Positions 46,251 through 57,369 of a DNA stretch of 64,000 nt are shown in pieces. Position 1 is the first letter of the stretch. The number at the start of each line of letters is the position of its first letter. The DNA lies in assembly GCA_963930775.1 (NCBI GenBank), contig OZ005690.1, forward strand, positions 8,416,225-8,480,224, read 5' to 3'. Position numbers and translations under genes: made by a program. Under the pieces are notes generated by a model. It searched no databases. It was not told the DNA's origin and worked only from the letters and a program-made list of their open reading frames with translations. This DNA comes from Cliona cf. orientalis. Lineage: Eukaryota; Porifera; Demospongiae; Clionaida; Clionaidae.

Positions 46251-48125
46251 CCTTGTACGCATGCGTTCAAAATGTGCGCGATATGTGATGGTACGGAAAC
46301 GCAGGCAGAACGGTATGCTGCGTTGTTTCCATTGTTAACTAGGGTAGTACGAGAACGAAATGGGAACTTTTTATTGACAGCTACTGTAGGACATAATATT
46401 ATACATGATCCCTTACTACTACACTCATGCATGTTAAGGCCTGGGCCAGGCCATACGCGCGCACGCGAAAGTATACGGAGAAAATTGAATATTATATGGA
46501 GGTGTGGCTATATTATACGGAGGCGTGGCTATGGCTGACTTGGCAGTCCATCAAGAAGCGAGTAGCTAGTGAGTTTAGAAACGTAGTTAGTTAGCTATCT
46601 ACAGTGTCAGTCGTTAGCTTATTAACGTGTAGTGAATAGTTTGAGTTCGTCGCTAGGCTTTTCTCGTTCTACAAGCGAGTCAAAGGCGGCAGCCGTATCG
46701 AGCGATGAAAACATTCGTCGAATACGGATTTGAAAAGAGCTAGTATAGGCTCTATCTAAGTATGATATAGGAACTACTCAAGCTACTCTACAAGATGAGC
46801 TGCTGGGAGTTGGCATTCATCATCGTGCAAGTCTATAAAAACTCGATAGAAGGGTGCTCGAGGTAAGCAATTTTTGTAAGTATAGCATGTCTAGCCTTCA
46901 TGAAGCTTTGAAGCTACGTTCCCAGCAGCTCAATATAATATTTACATAGCATTAAACATAAAAAAAACTAAATAGAAGCCTTCAAGTGAGGTATTTCAAA
47001 TCCGTATTCAATATTGTTTACCAAGATGGTCGATGACTTCAAAGCCACGCCTACAGATGGTTAATTAACTAGGGGGCGTGGCAATTGTTATTAAAGTTAA
47101 GGAAGGTCCACTCTTTTGTTTGATACCCATCAACTGTTGTCAACTTGCTTATAGCCTGGAGTAAAATCAAGTTTATTGTTAACATTTTAAGGGCTTTAGT
47201 GGCCGAGACGGACCTTAACACCCATGAGCACTATTCTAATTCAAAGAATCCAGGGAGGGAAAACTCAGATCAGGGGTGGGAAATGCCCGTGCTCCCCACC
47301 CTCTAATGAATCCCTAATATGGATGCTATCTCCACTTCCAGACTAGTATTGATTTATCTCTATATTTGAGGAATTTTGCTCCCAAGGCATTCCTGTAAAT
47401 GAACAACAGTATAGCTTTTCTACTCTGTACCAGCTTCGTGGTGTGTTGCGCAATGCATAATCACACGGGCTTAGTACACAAACACAAGCTGCTTTAATTG
47501 TACTTCCTATGCTCATCCTAAGCCATTCGTAAGCACATTCAAGAATGTAGACGAGATGCATTTTTCACACCTTGCAACTGTTCTTTGATGTATGCAGCCA
47601 CTAAATTAAAGTACATACTGTATTTCCTTAATAAAACACTGGGGCACTTATTTACTTGCAGCGGTTTTTGACATGGTGTCAAAATGAGGCAGGCGTTCAT
47701 CTGGGCCAGCATTCATAAAAAAAATTAATGAGAACACGCTATTATAATGACAGTGCAAAATAACTGGCGGATATCAGTCAATTTCCATGCATTTATCACT
47801 CACTTCTCCTTGTGGTAGGTCATCATGTTCTAGCATATAAACTACAGCTACAGCAACAATGCAGTGTGGTATTGCAGCTGCAGTACTCAAGCTACTATAT
47901 TGCCTGCATACCTCAGGGTTATGTAAACAAACCACAGAGGTGTAAGGGGTGGTAGTTCTCAAGTGTTTGTCATGTCCTAATTTGTGTGGATACTCACCAC
48001 AGCCACATTTACAGTTTGAATATTACAGACCACTTGTCTGAGTCACTACACTATACACTATTATAGTACCACAAGGCTGTAGCAACTGCCTAAACTCTAT
48101 GGGCCATAGTACACATAGCCAGACA
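46251..48125. other. Intergenic, no supported gene
   Basis: Contains GGCGTGGCTA-type repeat words (46500-46530), a hairpin pairing GAGCTGCTGGGA (46797) with its inverse at 46918, and a possible short exon at 46795-46863 (MSCWELAFIIVQVYKNSIEG before GTAAGC) that could not be linked to anything. Confidence 0.35.
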
Positions 48126-48612
48126 TGCAGGGTTCTATCCATTGGGGGGGGGGGGGGGGGGAAGCTTCCCCCCCAAAGCAATAGCATTCTTCTGAATTAT
48201 GTCAAAGAGTATACATGTTGTACCTAAAACGCACTAGATCAGAGCTGCAACATGTACAAATACTGCAATTTGATTGGCTACTGACAGGTATCTATATCTC
48301 ATAGTCACCTACAAGATTTTCATAGTCACCTACAAGTTTTGCCCTCTGGCTCTAGCAATACAAATCTATATGATCTAAACTTGTTAGACACTGTTTAGTC
48401 GGTTTCTATGTGATTTAGAAGACCTCAGGGCTCTCATAGAACCCTCACTTTGCTCGGGATTCTATACTATGGAGTCCTTCAGTCTTCTAAGTCACACAGA
48501 AACCTCCTAAACAGTGTCTAACTAATACTTAATGGTTTGGAGGAGGGGACTGTGCGTGAAAGTGCCACGCCCCCTTCCACCCCAAACCAAAATTTCTAGA
48601 TAGAACCCTGAC
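48126..48612. mobile_element. Foldback element with poly-G ends
   Basis: CAGGGTTCTATC at 48128 is mirrored by GATAGAACCCTG at 48600. Just inside is a G run, matched by C-rich sequence near the right end. The centre (48375-48535) is a second palindrome with TTAGACACTGTTTAG / CTAAACAGTGTCTAA. Confidence 0.65.
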
Positions 48613-48869
48613 ATGTACATAAAAATGTCCAACCAACTCTGGCTTTGGTTGGTCATCACGACCAGCCAGATTTCAATCCTTACTAGCACTCTGTATAACC
48701 AGTATCAGGTTTTTGTCTGGCTCAAAAATTTAGGAGGGGGGGGGGGGATATGAGAGAAGTTGAAGTAATGGGCCGCCTTGGCGGCCCAAGGGGGGGTGGG
48801 TGCGGGAAGCTAAAGCATAAATTAATATTAATGTTCCCATAAAGGCACCTAAGTAACACTTCAACATAA

Positions 48870-49183
48870 TTAGTCTTGATGTACAGACAACCAACCATGA
48901 GCAGCTGCTCCAAGTCCAGAATCACTCAGAGCTGTTTTCAACAACTCAAGAGTAGCAAAGTCCGTACTTCCTCTGCTGTCCCCGGGAGCCCACTGCATCC
49001 ATTCTTCCAACAGTGCTCCTAGCAACGAGACTGGTGCTCCTTCATTCAGGTTTGGACGAGCTGCAATGTTGGACAGCTCACCCGGTAGAAATTCTAGATT
49101 GATGCCAATTTCTCTCCACTTGGAGGCATGCTTCTTAAGCTGTCGAAGCAAACGTGGAATGTCTTTTTCAGTCAATCTTAGAC
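48870..49183 (-). CDS. Death-domain protein, terminal exon only
   Basis: The exon begins after a TTCTGCAG acceptor (phase 1) and runs to a TAA. It encodes a six-helix death-domain-like fold: LTEKDIPRLLRQLKKHASKW, then REIGINLEFLPGELSNIAAR and LLGALLEEWMQWAPGDSRGS, then FATLELLKTALSDSGLGAAA. The motif WMQWAPGDSRGSTDFATLE is characteristic of death domains in sponge multidomain proteins. Death domains mediate homotypic signalling in apoptosis and immune pathways. No 5' exon was recognised between 49184 and 52500. Because it ends in a stop, it is unlikely to be the N-terminal part of the NLR 8.7 kb downstream on the same strand. Confidence 0.7.
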
Positions 49184-49667
49184 CTGCAGAACGAAGCAAC
49201 AAAACTAGTATCAAACAATAAATTTAATACATCATTAAAGTAATTGTGATATACAATACACACGTAGCCTCAACCTCACAAACCATTGTAGGAGGAGCGA
49301 GGAAAGGCCGGCATGTGCATATACATGTACATGTATGTACACTGAAAATCTTTGTATGTCATGCATGACTATGCTAGCTCACACACGAGTGTGGCCTAGC
49401 GTGAAACACAAAATGTAAAGATTGCAAACACGGCATAGAAAAGAAGGGACAGTGGCCATATCCAGGCTGTGTAAACTCTGACACGTGTTCGAGGTTGGCC
49501 GGCAGTGTGTGCACGGTATACTGCGGTAGTTCGCAGCAATTTTTTTTTATTTTCATGTGGTGTGATAGCGGATATGCACACACATATGTTGATGTTTACG
49601 TGGAGGTGGTACCGAAATTTTTACATAATGTTACACAATACCACACAAATAATTTGTGACCCGCTAT
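49184..49667. other. Upstream flank of death-domain exon
   Basis: Two overlapping minus-strand ORFs at 49374-49583 are present. One contains a hydrophobic run (WPLSLLFYAVFAIFTFCV), but no family, acceptor or donor supports it as an exon. Confidence 0.3.
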
Positions 49668-51916
49668 AGAAAAACATATCACTCGCATAAATTTTAAAAA
49701 TCCGCGATTTTGGTATCATCACGTGCAGAATTTAGCATAGAATGCAACCATCCAAGAACCAGGTCCCAAATATATAGGCTCTTAGGCCGAGTTATGGCCT
49801 CTACAATGTATACAGGTAACCCGCACGCGACGTGCAATTTTTTTTTTAGAAAAGGAGCATTGAAGCCGTACGTACAAAAATGGCACTATTTCCATACTAA
49901 TCCGCGTCACGTATGCAGTCGACCTTAGTAATGATCTTACCGGACACTTTGCTGTTCCAGGACAACAAAGAGAGTGACTGTCATCCTTCAGAGAGCTGGT
50001 AAGTACTGATGCATGCCATAGCTATATAGCTGTGTTTCTAGTTTTGAGAGGCGAGTGTGTATAAAGGCCACGAGTTGGCCTGTTGCTAACAAATCAATCA
50101 AATTCTTAGTTTTTTTTCTAGTACTGTACTACAGCACGTTCACTGCATCAACACAGTTACTCCAGCATGTAACTAAACTATACTTTATTGTACTTTGAAG
50201 CTGTGATTCTCCCAGTAGTTCATGCCATAAGCTTATAAACATCATGTATACATTGTACATGTCATGCACGTGCACACTCTCTTACACACACTCACATGCA
50301 GCTAGAGAGATGCTGGATAACTCTACCTTGTTCTGCTGGTCTTCTACAACCTTTGTGTAGCTTAGTTAAGCTATGTTGATGTTTTTATGATTGTTTTGTA
50401 CATGCACATGCATCGAATAAATCAATCAAGTGCATGGGTGGGGTCGATAGGTTGGGCTACTTGTACATAGTTGCCAACTTCTGAGATAAGAACGTATAAT
50501 ATGTAGGAACACTATCAGCGATTAGCACCTGCAAAAAATTTTGAGGCCAGCCCACTTTTGGTTAGCACACCCATTTTCCCATTAGCCACACCTTCACCAA
50601 ATTTAATAATAATAAATAATTATTTTGATAAGTGAGTACAAAGTATAACTGTCAATGTAGCTTAAATAAAGTGAGTCCAGTTCATTAACGCTCGGCGCAA
50701 GTGTACGACTGTTATACAGTATAATTATACTCACTCCGTGTGTCTGTTAAGAATCTACTAGCTTCATTTCAAGTTTATATGACAAATCAAACATATACCG
50801 TAAAGTCTGGTTAATAAGCGCATGCGCTTATCACTCTAGGTGGTAAGGAAACATGCGCCTATTAGACAATGTGCGCTTAATAGAGAGTGAAATTTTGGCC
50901 CCGCCCACTGCCAGCATGTTCGAGCGCTCGATCACAAAGCTAGCAAGTTATGAACACAGCGATTCTTGGAATAAGTTCTGTAATAGTTCATGGGAGTATA
51001 ATCGGAAGCCATCACTGGAAGAAAACCGTGGAAAAATAGCCGACTTCTTCGGCGAGACTCGCTTCGAAGTCAAGGTCAAGAGTCCGAACCCGTCTCAGTG
51101 GAACATCACAGTGTTGAGTATAGCCGATCTCGTGCAGCTGGCTATCCGAAAATAGGTTGGTAAATTAGTTCTAGCCATGTAGAGCATGGAACACTCTTGA
51201 TCGAACGGTGAATACTACTGTCGTCTTTATTGGGCGCATGCGCTTATTAGACATATACTGAACAACAGGAAGGAAACATGCGCTTATTAAAAAGTAAGCG
51301 CTTAATAAGCATGTGTGCTTATTAACCAGACTTTACAGTATACCTGTTATTCGCCGAATTTTCTAGGTTTCCAATTCGCAGATTTCGATAAAAAGCTTTT
51401 TGAGAGATACAGCTGTTTTCACCATTATTTTGTAGTCTCCAGCCCATGAACAGTGTATGAATAGCTCCGTATACTACTGTTATCATGAGCGGCGATCTTC
51501 GAGGTGACACGCACAAGAAGAGCTGTCTACTATCAGGACGGAGATTAATGTGTCAGGACTGTCCTGCCAGAATCGGGACGGTTGGTAACCATGCCTGTAG
51601 AATAATAATATGGTCTGTGGCCATCAATGTATGCAAGTGGACGTCGAAGATGACTATCGCTAATGCTCGTATGGTGACGGCAGTCACCTCCAACGAGTTC
51701 ATGGACTCATAACTGGTAGTTTTATTCAATGTACAATAATGGCTAGCACGCTCTCCCAGGAGTCATCATGGAGATAATCAGATCATTTGTAAACTGGAAA
51801 CGGTAGAAGCTCCGTTCACGGCGACAGGGAGAACTCGACTGCTTCTTTTCAACCTTAAACAGAGTGGCTATTGAGCGTTTGTAGGACTTTTAGGCACGAG
51901 TTATCATAGCGGGTCA
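49668..51916. mobile_element. Possible composite TIR element with GTGACCCGC ends
   Basis: GTGACCCGCTATAG at 49668 and its approximate inverse CATAGCGGGTCAT at 51905 both adjoin ATTT, as at 8448-9125. The interior includes the separate element at 50796-51340 and no transposase. The pairing of these ends over 2.2 kb could be chance between two fragments. Confidence 0.3.
50796..51340. mobile_element. Tc1-like MITE carrying a 100-codon ORF
   Basis: Ends TACCGTAAAGTCTGGTTAAT and inverse ATTAACCAGACTTTACAGTA, with GCGCATGCGCTTA repeats inside each arm and TA outermost. Same family as 4635-5062. The centre encodes SMFERSITKLASYEHSDSWN and ENRGKIADFFGETRFEVKVK up to a TAG at 51155. The ORF could be a remnant of the source element or of captured host sequence. 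Confidence 0.75.
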
Positions 51917-52529
51917 TATTTAGCATAATTATGCGCATGCAGTCAGTACCAGGCTCTCTTTCTCCTCCCCCTCCCGAGAGCCTGGGTACGAGGCTAAGAA
52001 AGAAGGAGAAAACACGACTTTCAGTACCATTGGGTTTGGTTTGTAAATGACCCTTTCTGTGTGTATCAATAGGTCATCTAGGTGTAAAATTACTCATAGA
52101 ACACGATGGTGAAGGTTAGAAGTTCTGGAATGGTTCCATTCTCGAGATATTATTGTTTTTGTAATGTACTACGCCTATGCAACGTCCAGGCCATCCCTAC
52201 TCATAGCCTAAATAGGGTCTACCGATGCTGTGATAAATACATTTTCCCATTCGTAAATTTAACTAGCATGCTCATGATTTTGATGGCACAAATAGGTCAA
52301 GTGTTGTCATACATGTATTAATGCCCATAACCTCCTTGTGCATGTTCCGAAATAAAAAAAATATATCTCAAAGTGGAGGACAATAATAGGGACAGGTGGG
52401 GATGAGAAACAAGTAAATAAGTTTATATGGTCTCAATTATGCATGGTGTTTTTTAAGCGGTGTTCTTTATGCTTGCCACTGAGGAAGCTGTGGCTAGTAC
52501 CTGGTGGTTAGCTACTTTAATCGCATGCC
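51917..52529. other. Intergenic, no supported gene
   Basis: CCAGGCTCTCTTTCTCC...GAGAGCCTGG near 51950-51985 is a small hairpin related to TAGTCTCG-family ends. Nothing else was recognised. Confidence 0.4.
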
Positions 52530-52804
52530 CCAGGGGCGGATCCAGGATTTGAGGAAGGGGTGGACACAATGAAGATGTGCACGAAGGGCGTGCACAAAAT
52601 GTTAGGCCACACCCCCAAAATCGATAAACTACGCCTCCTATTTGCCACTATCGCCTGCTTCTGGCAGCAAAATGCTCCTTTTCGACGAACTTTTGAACTT
52701 CTGAGCGAAGTTTATAGATCAATTGTGCTGAATAGGAAGCTCACAGCTGAAGGGGGGCCCGGAGGGAATTGGCCCCCTGTTCCCTCCCCCTGGATCCGCC
52801 CCTG
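52530..52804. mobile_element. hAT-type MITE (CAGGGGCGGATCCAG ends)
   Basis: CAGGGGCGGATCCAGGATTT is mirrored by CTGGATCCGCCCCTG, with purine/pyrimidine-rich arms. This terminal sequence is typical of hAT non-autonomous elements. The 8-bp duplication is not clear (only GCCCC-rich similarity). The interior is non-coding. Confidence 0.75.
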
Positions 52805-52980
52805 TGCCCCCTCAGCCCACCTGGACCTCCTATTTTGGGGAAGTCCTGACCAGAAACCACATTACCACTCGGAATGGCCTCATCCTCCAATATGGAGGGA
52901 CTGGAGGAAGTAGAGCCACTCCATAGTGCATGCTTTGTTGACGGTTGAATCATAAGTGTGTAGAGACTGTCTATACATCT

Positions 52981-53578
52981 CTAACTAGAGCTCTATAGAG
53001 CACATACCCCACGCGCACATTGCGCAATCTATAGATCTGTTTTTGTTGTTGCTTGGTTGCATCAAGGGCTTATAGACCCCATAAGCCATTGGTTATAGGG
53101 CTCTTGGTGATACCAGCCAAAACACCACTGAATCTCTCTCTGCATCAGATCTAGACTAGGTACATATAGGTAATACAATTCTGATTCGATGGGGCTTTGC
53201 ATTCCAGTCTGTGGATAGCTTACCAGCCTAACATGTGCCACTAGCATTATTGACGACCTTTACCAGTCCACAATATTGAATGTTTTGCGCATGAGCAGAA
53301 AGCACAAGGCCTGCATGCATAATGCATTGGTGGGCACTTTCGATAGGCGTGGTTACGAAGGCTAACAAAAAGGCACCATTTGTGTCGCTCGTGGACCATA
53401 TCCCTTGATTTGAAGCACACTGAAGCCTGTTTTTCGCCAAATTCGACTGATTCATTATGCTTACTAGTCGCTCAGGTGCGTAGACCTCCAGATACGGCGA
53501 TTTTTCTGCTAACAACAACGACAACGACGACACGACCGATTACGTTACCCCCTTGCGCATGCGCGCGGGGTAATAACA
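52981..53578 (+). repeat. Dispersed repeat, copy 1
   Basis: Matches 60782-61492 in inverse orientation. Shared words are AGAGCACATACCCC, CATTGCGCAATCTATAG, TTACCCCCTTGCGCATGCGC, ACACGACCGATTAC and GGCACTATTTGTG-type sequence. It ends at a GCGCATGCGCGCGGGGTAA border. The minus-strand ORF at 53228-53533 is within the repeat and partly shared with the other copy. Confidence 0.75.
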
Positions 53579-53847
53579 CAAATAATTAGTGCATACTGGA
53601 GAATCAAAAAATGAACACTCAAAAAATTTCGACAAAATACCTTCTTCTGCCATAGTACGTTCCCTTTCTTGTGTATGAATATCGCCAAGTTGAATGGAGT
53701 ACAGAGATGGCACTAGATGGTAAAATGGAGTACAAATTAGGCTGTATCTACCGTACCGGCACCGGTATTGAAAATTTAGCACTTCCAGTACCAGCAAACT
53801 AGCCCACCCAAAAACTTAGAAAATTTTTCGAAAGAAAACCCAAAGAT
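53579..53847. other. Intergenic
   Basis: No gene recognised. A short CGGCACCGGTATTG repeat word occurs near 53757. Confidence 0.3.
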
Positions 53848-53926
53848 CAAGCAGGATTCGAACCCATGATCACCAGTCCACCAGCCCCAGCTGGTCTGCT
53901 CCGCCAACCCAGTTCGCCACTGCTGG
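53848..53926 (-). repeat. tRNA-derived SINE head or tRNA relic
   Basis: On the minus strand, an A-box-like TGGCGAACTGGGTTGG (53919-53904) is followed 39 nt later by a perfect B box GGTTCGAATCC (53864-53854). The arms do not fold into a clean cloverleaf, so a functional tRNA is not claimed. Confidence 0.6.
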
Positions 53927-54004
53927 ATGCCGTTTTTCGCCACCTTTATACACAAACCCAAACCCAAACCGAACCCGAACCCTTTGTCAACAACCATAGC
54001 CTAA

Positions 54005-54252
54005 GGCCACTCTAATATGATTAGTTGTTTCCCATTTCCCGCCCGCATCCTTTCCACAATTTCCAGATTTATTCATTATAGTGTATTAGTATACCCACCC
54101 TTATCTCATTGTCTAACGGTAGCTTTGGCATGGGTCGTCAATGTTGCTGGCGCTCTAATACGTAAGCTTAGAATAATGAATAATGAACCGCCCGCCTGCA
54201 TGCCACAGGCTTTCTGATGAAAGGGGAAACAGTGAATCATACTGGAGTGGCC
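54005..54252. mobile_element. PIF/Harbinger-type MITE (GGCC family)
   Basis: GGCCACTCTAATATGATTAG, with GTTTCCC and CCGCCCGCAT inside, is mirrored by GGAGTGGCC. TAA duplicates on both sides (54002-54004 and 54253-54255). Confidence 0.8.
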
Positions 54253-54751
54253 TAAACCCAAACCCCTTGTCACTAACCCATTATCGAAACCCAACCCCCC
54301 GCTACTAGTCTCACTAGCCGTCTAGCGTTCAGTATTAGTGGCTATTATAATACAGTTGCCGGTGCTCCAAGCACTAAATGTTGGGTGGGTAGACACAGTG
54401 TCCAACTGATTATGCCCCAGGAGCAGAAAACAATATCATACATCTACTGGTGGGCTTGCCATGTGTACCGGTATCACTGATGATAAAGAAATCCAATCGT
54501 CTACTAAAGATATCTTACCTTACAGAGACTCGCGATCAATAGCAAATGCCTTCTCTAGTGACAGCCCCTTCTGGTCATGTGATCTTCATGTGATACCGGT
54601 GTAGTAAGCGATATAGGCCCCCTTGACCCATCTAGCTCTAGCGAAATCGCAGACATCCTAATTAGATTATCGGCGCGTGATTATGACGCAATCATACGTA
54701 TGTATACCGGTAATGGTGGGAGGGGCTGGGGGTTCGGGATGGGTTCATGCC

Positions 54752-55211
54752 AATGGTAGGGTTTCCACACAAAAAAAATGAAGTTTTTCAAAACTTCTCA
54801 AAACTCTGGTAGGACGAAGATGTTCTTGGATTAACACTAATTCTCACTCCAGGTCACGCCCCCATGTTCATTTGCCGAAATATCGAGACTTTAATTATTC
54901 TCCAAATTTTGGCAAAATTCGCCAAAACGTGGGGTACCATCGTTATACAGTATGGTGAACGCTTCCTCATGCAGCCACTGGATGAGGACGATCAATTTAG
55001 TAAGGCAGCCACAATAAATCACAGGTTGGAGCATATTAACCATCTGGCGCGACAATTTCGCCAAAAAACACCAAATTTTTGTATCTCCACGTAAGAGTAA
55101 TTTTGCACAGTGTCATTCGAGATTTAGGGACCGTCCCAGTAGGCTAGCTAAATGCCGCAAAATGAGCGGTTTTTGGAAAGTTTGATTTTTTCGTTGGATA
55201 CCCTACCAATG
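54752..55211. mobile_element. MITE, CATTGGTAGGGTATCC family
   Basis: AATGGTAGGGTTTCCACACA is mirrored by TTGGATACCCTACCAATG. 460 bp. The interior ORF (54864-55094) has no recognisable domain. Confidence 0.75.
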
Positions 55212-55284
55212 GTTAGCAGGGTTAGTCTCTAGGGTTTGTCTATGAAAGGGGGGAAATAATGATTGGAGGCAGCGACAACAGCGG

Positions 55285-55353
55285 TGGTGTAGTGGTTGGG
55301 GCTCTTGTGTGTGGTCACTGTGGAACAGAATGTAGCGGGCACGGTTCGAATCT
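55285..55353 (+). repeat. tRNA-derived SINE head or tRNA relic
   Basis: A box TGGTGTAGTGGTTGGG at 55285-55300 and B box GGTTCGAATCT at 55343-55353, separated by 42 nt, fit an internal Pol III promoter. The stems are imperfect. Its sequence differs from the head at 53848-53926, so two separate families are likely. Confidence 0.6.
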
Positions 55354-55435
55354 CGCTTTATGCTTTGATAGGCCAGCGCGATAAAGCGAACCTAGCTAGA
55401 GACTAGCGTGTGCAGCGCTAATACTGCGCTGGGAT

Positions 55436-56431
55436 TAGTCTCGTGACCCAGCCCCCTAAACGCACGCGAAAAAGGGGGTCTGGTAAGGCCCCAATTCGTT
55501 GATTATTAGTTTCTCATCAACCGCCCGCATCAATTTATCAAGTTAGAATTTATCACCATTATTTCATTAGTGCATTCCAATGACGTAATAAAAGGCGTGG
55601 ACAATCACGTGACCGATCGTGTGCAGCAGTTAGCTACAATGTAGTTGAAGAGCTAGGGGGTGCTATGGCTCTGGTAAGCATCTATGTACTGCCTAACCAT
55701 GCTACTTTCATGACTGACACTCTTGATGCCACTTTTGTGGCTAGTATACTGTTTGTGTATGCCAATAGCAATGTTTGCCCAGGCAGCACCATGCATTTTA
55801 TGTGCCTTTCAAGTGTTGCATAAGGTGTGGTCAACATTAATTAAATAATGGTAATACCCGCCCGCCCGCATGGTATGTTGGGAAACTACCTGATGAGAAA
55901 CTAGTAATCAAGGAATTGGGGCCTAACATTGTGTATAACGAGTTGTCCAAAAGCTCAAGAATGTATGTGGCGCGACCAATCAAATCGCTATAATTATATA
56001 TTCGCGTATTATAAACATATGCGTCTTTTTTCACTTGAGCTCGTGCCCCACCAGCACCGAAGATCTACTGATCTACTCGAGAAGTGTCTGTGTGCGGCAA
56101 AGACGGAAAACGATCCGAAGGACTGATGGCAAGCAAAAATAGAACAGTTCTGGACGCAAAAAAATGACCGTACTTTCAAATGCAAACGAGAGACCGCTCG
56201 AATTCTGAAGATTTATTTCGAAAAGGTGAGTGATAGAGGCAACGAAACTATCGTAGAAACGATAGCGATCGTAAAACAGGTCGTTTTGGCCAGCAAAAAG
56301 TAGACTAGTTTTCGAATTTAAAACGCGAAACCGCAAGTACGCAATTATTGCATTCCGCTGCGACAACTCGTTGTACACAATGTTATCAGACCCCTTTTCG
56401 CGTGCGTTTAGGGGGCTGGGTCACGAGACTA
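55436..56431. mobile_element. TAGTCTCG-family element with nested MITE, 9-bp TSD
   Basis: TAGTCTCGTGACCCAGCCCC...AAACGCACGCGAAAAAGGGG is mirrored at 56390-56431. The perfect 9-bp repeat CGCTGGGAT flanks it (55427-55435 and 56432-56440). It splits a GTGTGCAGCGCTAAT repeat. The left arm is interrupted by the GGCC-family MITE at 55487-55923. Without that insert the arms align through ACATTGTGTAYAACGAGTTG. Confidence 0.9.
55487..55923. mobile_element. PIF/Harbinger-type MITE nested in the preceding element
   Basis: GGCCCCAATTCGTTGATTAT, with TTAGTTTCTCATC and CCGCCCGCAT, is mirrored at the right end. TAA duplication at 55484-55486 and 55924-55926. Removing it restores the symmetry of the host element, so it is the younger insertion. 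Confidence 0.9.
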
Positions 56432-56686
56432 CGCTGGGATATGGAGACTCGAGGCCTCAACGTACGGGCGCGGCACGACCCTCTGCAATCGGTATAACAG
56501 CCAGCTCAGTACTCAGTGTCGGTAGTGACAAAGATAGTCGATAAAATCAATAATAGCTATACAGTCTCATCGGCTTTATCGGCTATGCGCTAGGCAAGTT
56601 AACGAGGGGCGTGGCTACTACTTTTACGCGCACGCGCGAACTTCGGCACCTCCCATCTATACTTAATGTATATAGTTGCACTCATG

Positions 56687-57369
56687 CAATAAAAAAGAAC
56701 AGAAACAAGTGTAAAAACAATGGAATAAAATTAAAGGATGAAGAAGGGATGGCAATGCCAAAAAGCACACAAACAAGATTTTTAGGGATAAGAGATAGCT
56801 AATCACAACTACTATACATCCCTACGCTTGCTTTTTGAGTAGCATGGGGATCATTAATAGTCAATAATAAGGCCATCACTTATAATATAATAGTTTCCCG
56901 TCCCCCGCCCGCATGCTATTTTGGCACCCGCATCCTCACTTATTATTGGCAGTTTCATTGGCCACACCCCTTAATTCGAGGCGGGTTTGGGGTGTGGTCA
57001 GATTCAGGCTTGCATGCTCAAAGTTACTGAACTGTATGCCAACTAATAGCAGCAGACTAATAATAAAAATATCCGCCCGCCCACATGGGTTGATGGCAAA
57101 TCAGGGGACGGGAAATAAGTATATTACAAATCATGGCCTAATATAAAAATTATGGATAGGAAGAACATTAATTTCTCCCACGTGCAAGTCAAGAACACTC
57201 CAAGGATAGCATGAGTCGACATCAATATTATAATCAAGAAAAGCAAGTGTAGGGATCTAGCTATAGTGGTTGTGATTATCTCTCATTCCTAAAAATCTTG
57301 TTTGTGTGCTTTTTGGCATTGCCATCCCTACTTCATCCTTCAATTTCATCCAATTGTTTTTACACTTGT
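56687..57369. repeat. Inverted repeat, CATCCCTAC family, with MITE in loop
   Basis: Same structure as 28972-29392: GATGAAGAAGGGATGGCAAT, AAGCACACAAACAAGATTTT and CATCCCTACGCTTGC mirrored at 57243-57369. A GGCC-family MITE (56871-57138) lies in its centre. Confidence 0.75.
56871..57138. mobile_element. PIF/Harbinger-type MITE (GGCC family)
   Basis: GGCCATCACTTATAATATAA, with TAGTTTCCCGTC and CCGCCCGCAT, is mirrored by ATGGCC. TAA duplicates flank it (56868-56870 and 57139-57141). Confidence 0.85.

Noticed and set aside
40179..49183. Death-domain exon as the N-terminus of the NLR on the same strand
   Set aside because: The exon ends in a stop codon, and a BEN pseudogene and Tc1 remnant lie between.
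53228..53533. 101-codon minus-strand ORF
   Set aside because: Falls within a dispersed repeat; the second copy at 60782-61492 does not keep the whole frame.
53848..53926. Functional tRNA gene
   Set aside because: A and B boxes are present, but the T and acceptor stems do not pair cleanly; kept as a SINE head or relic.
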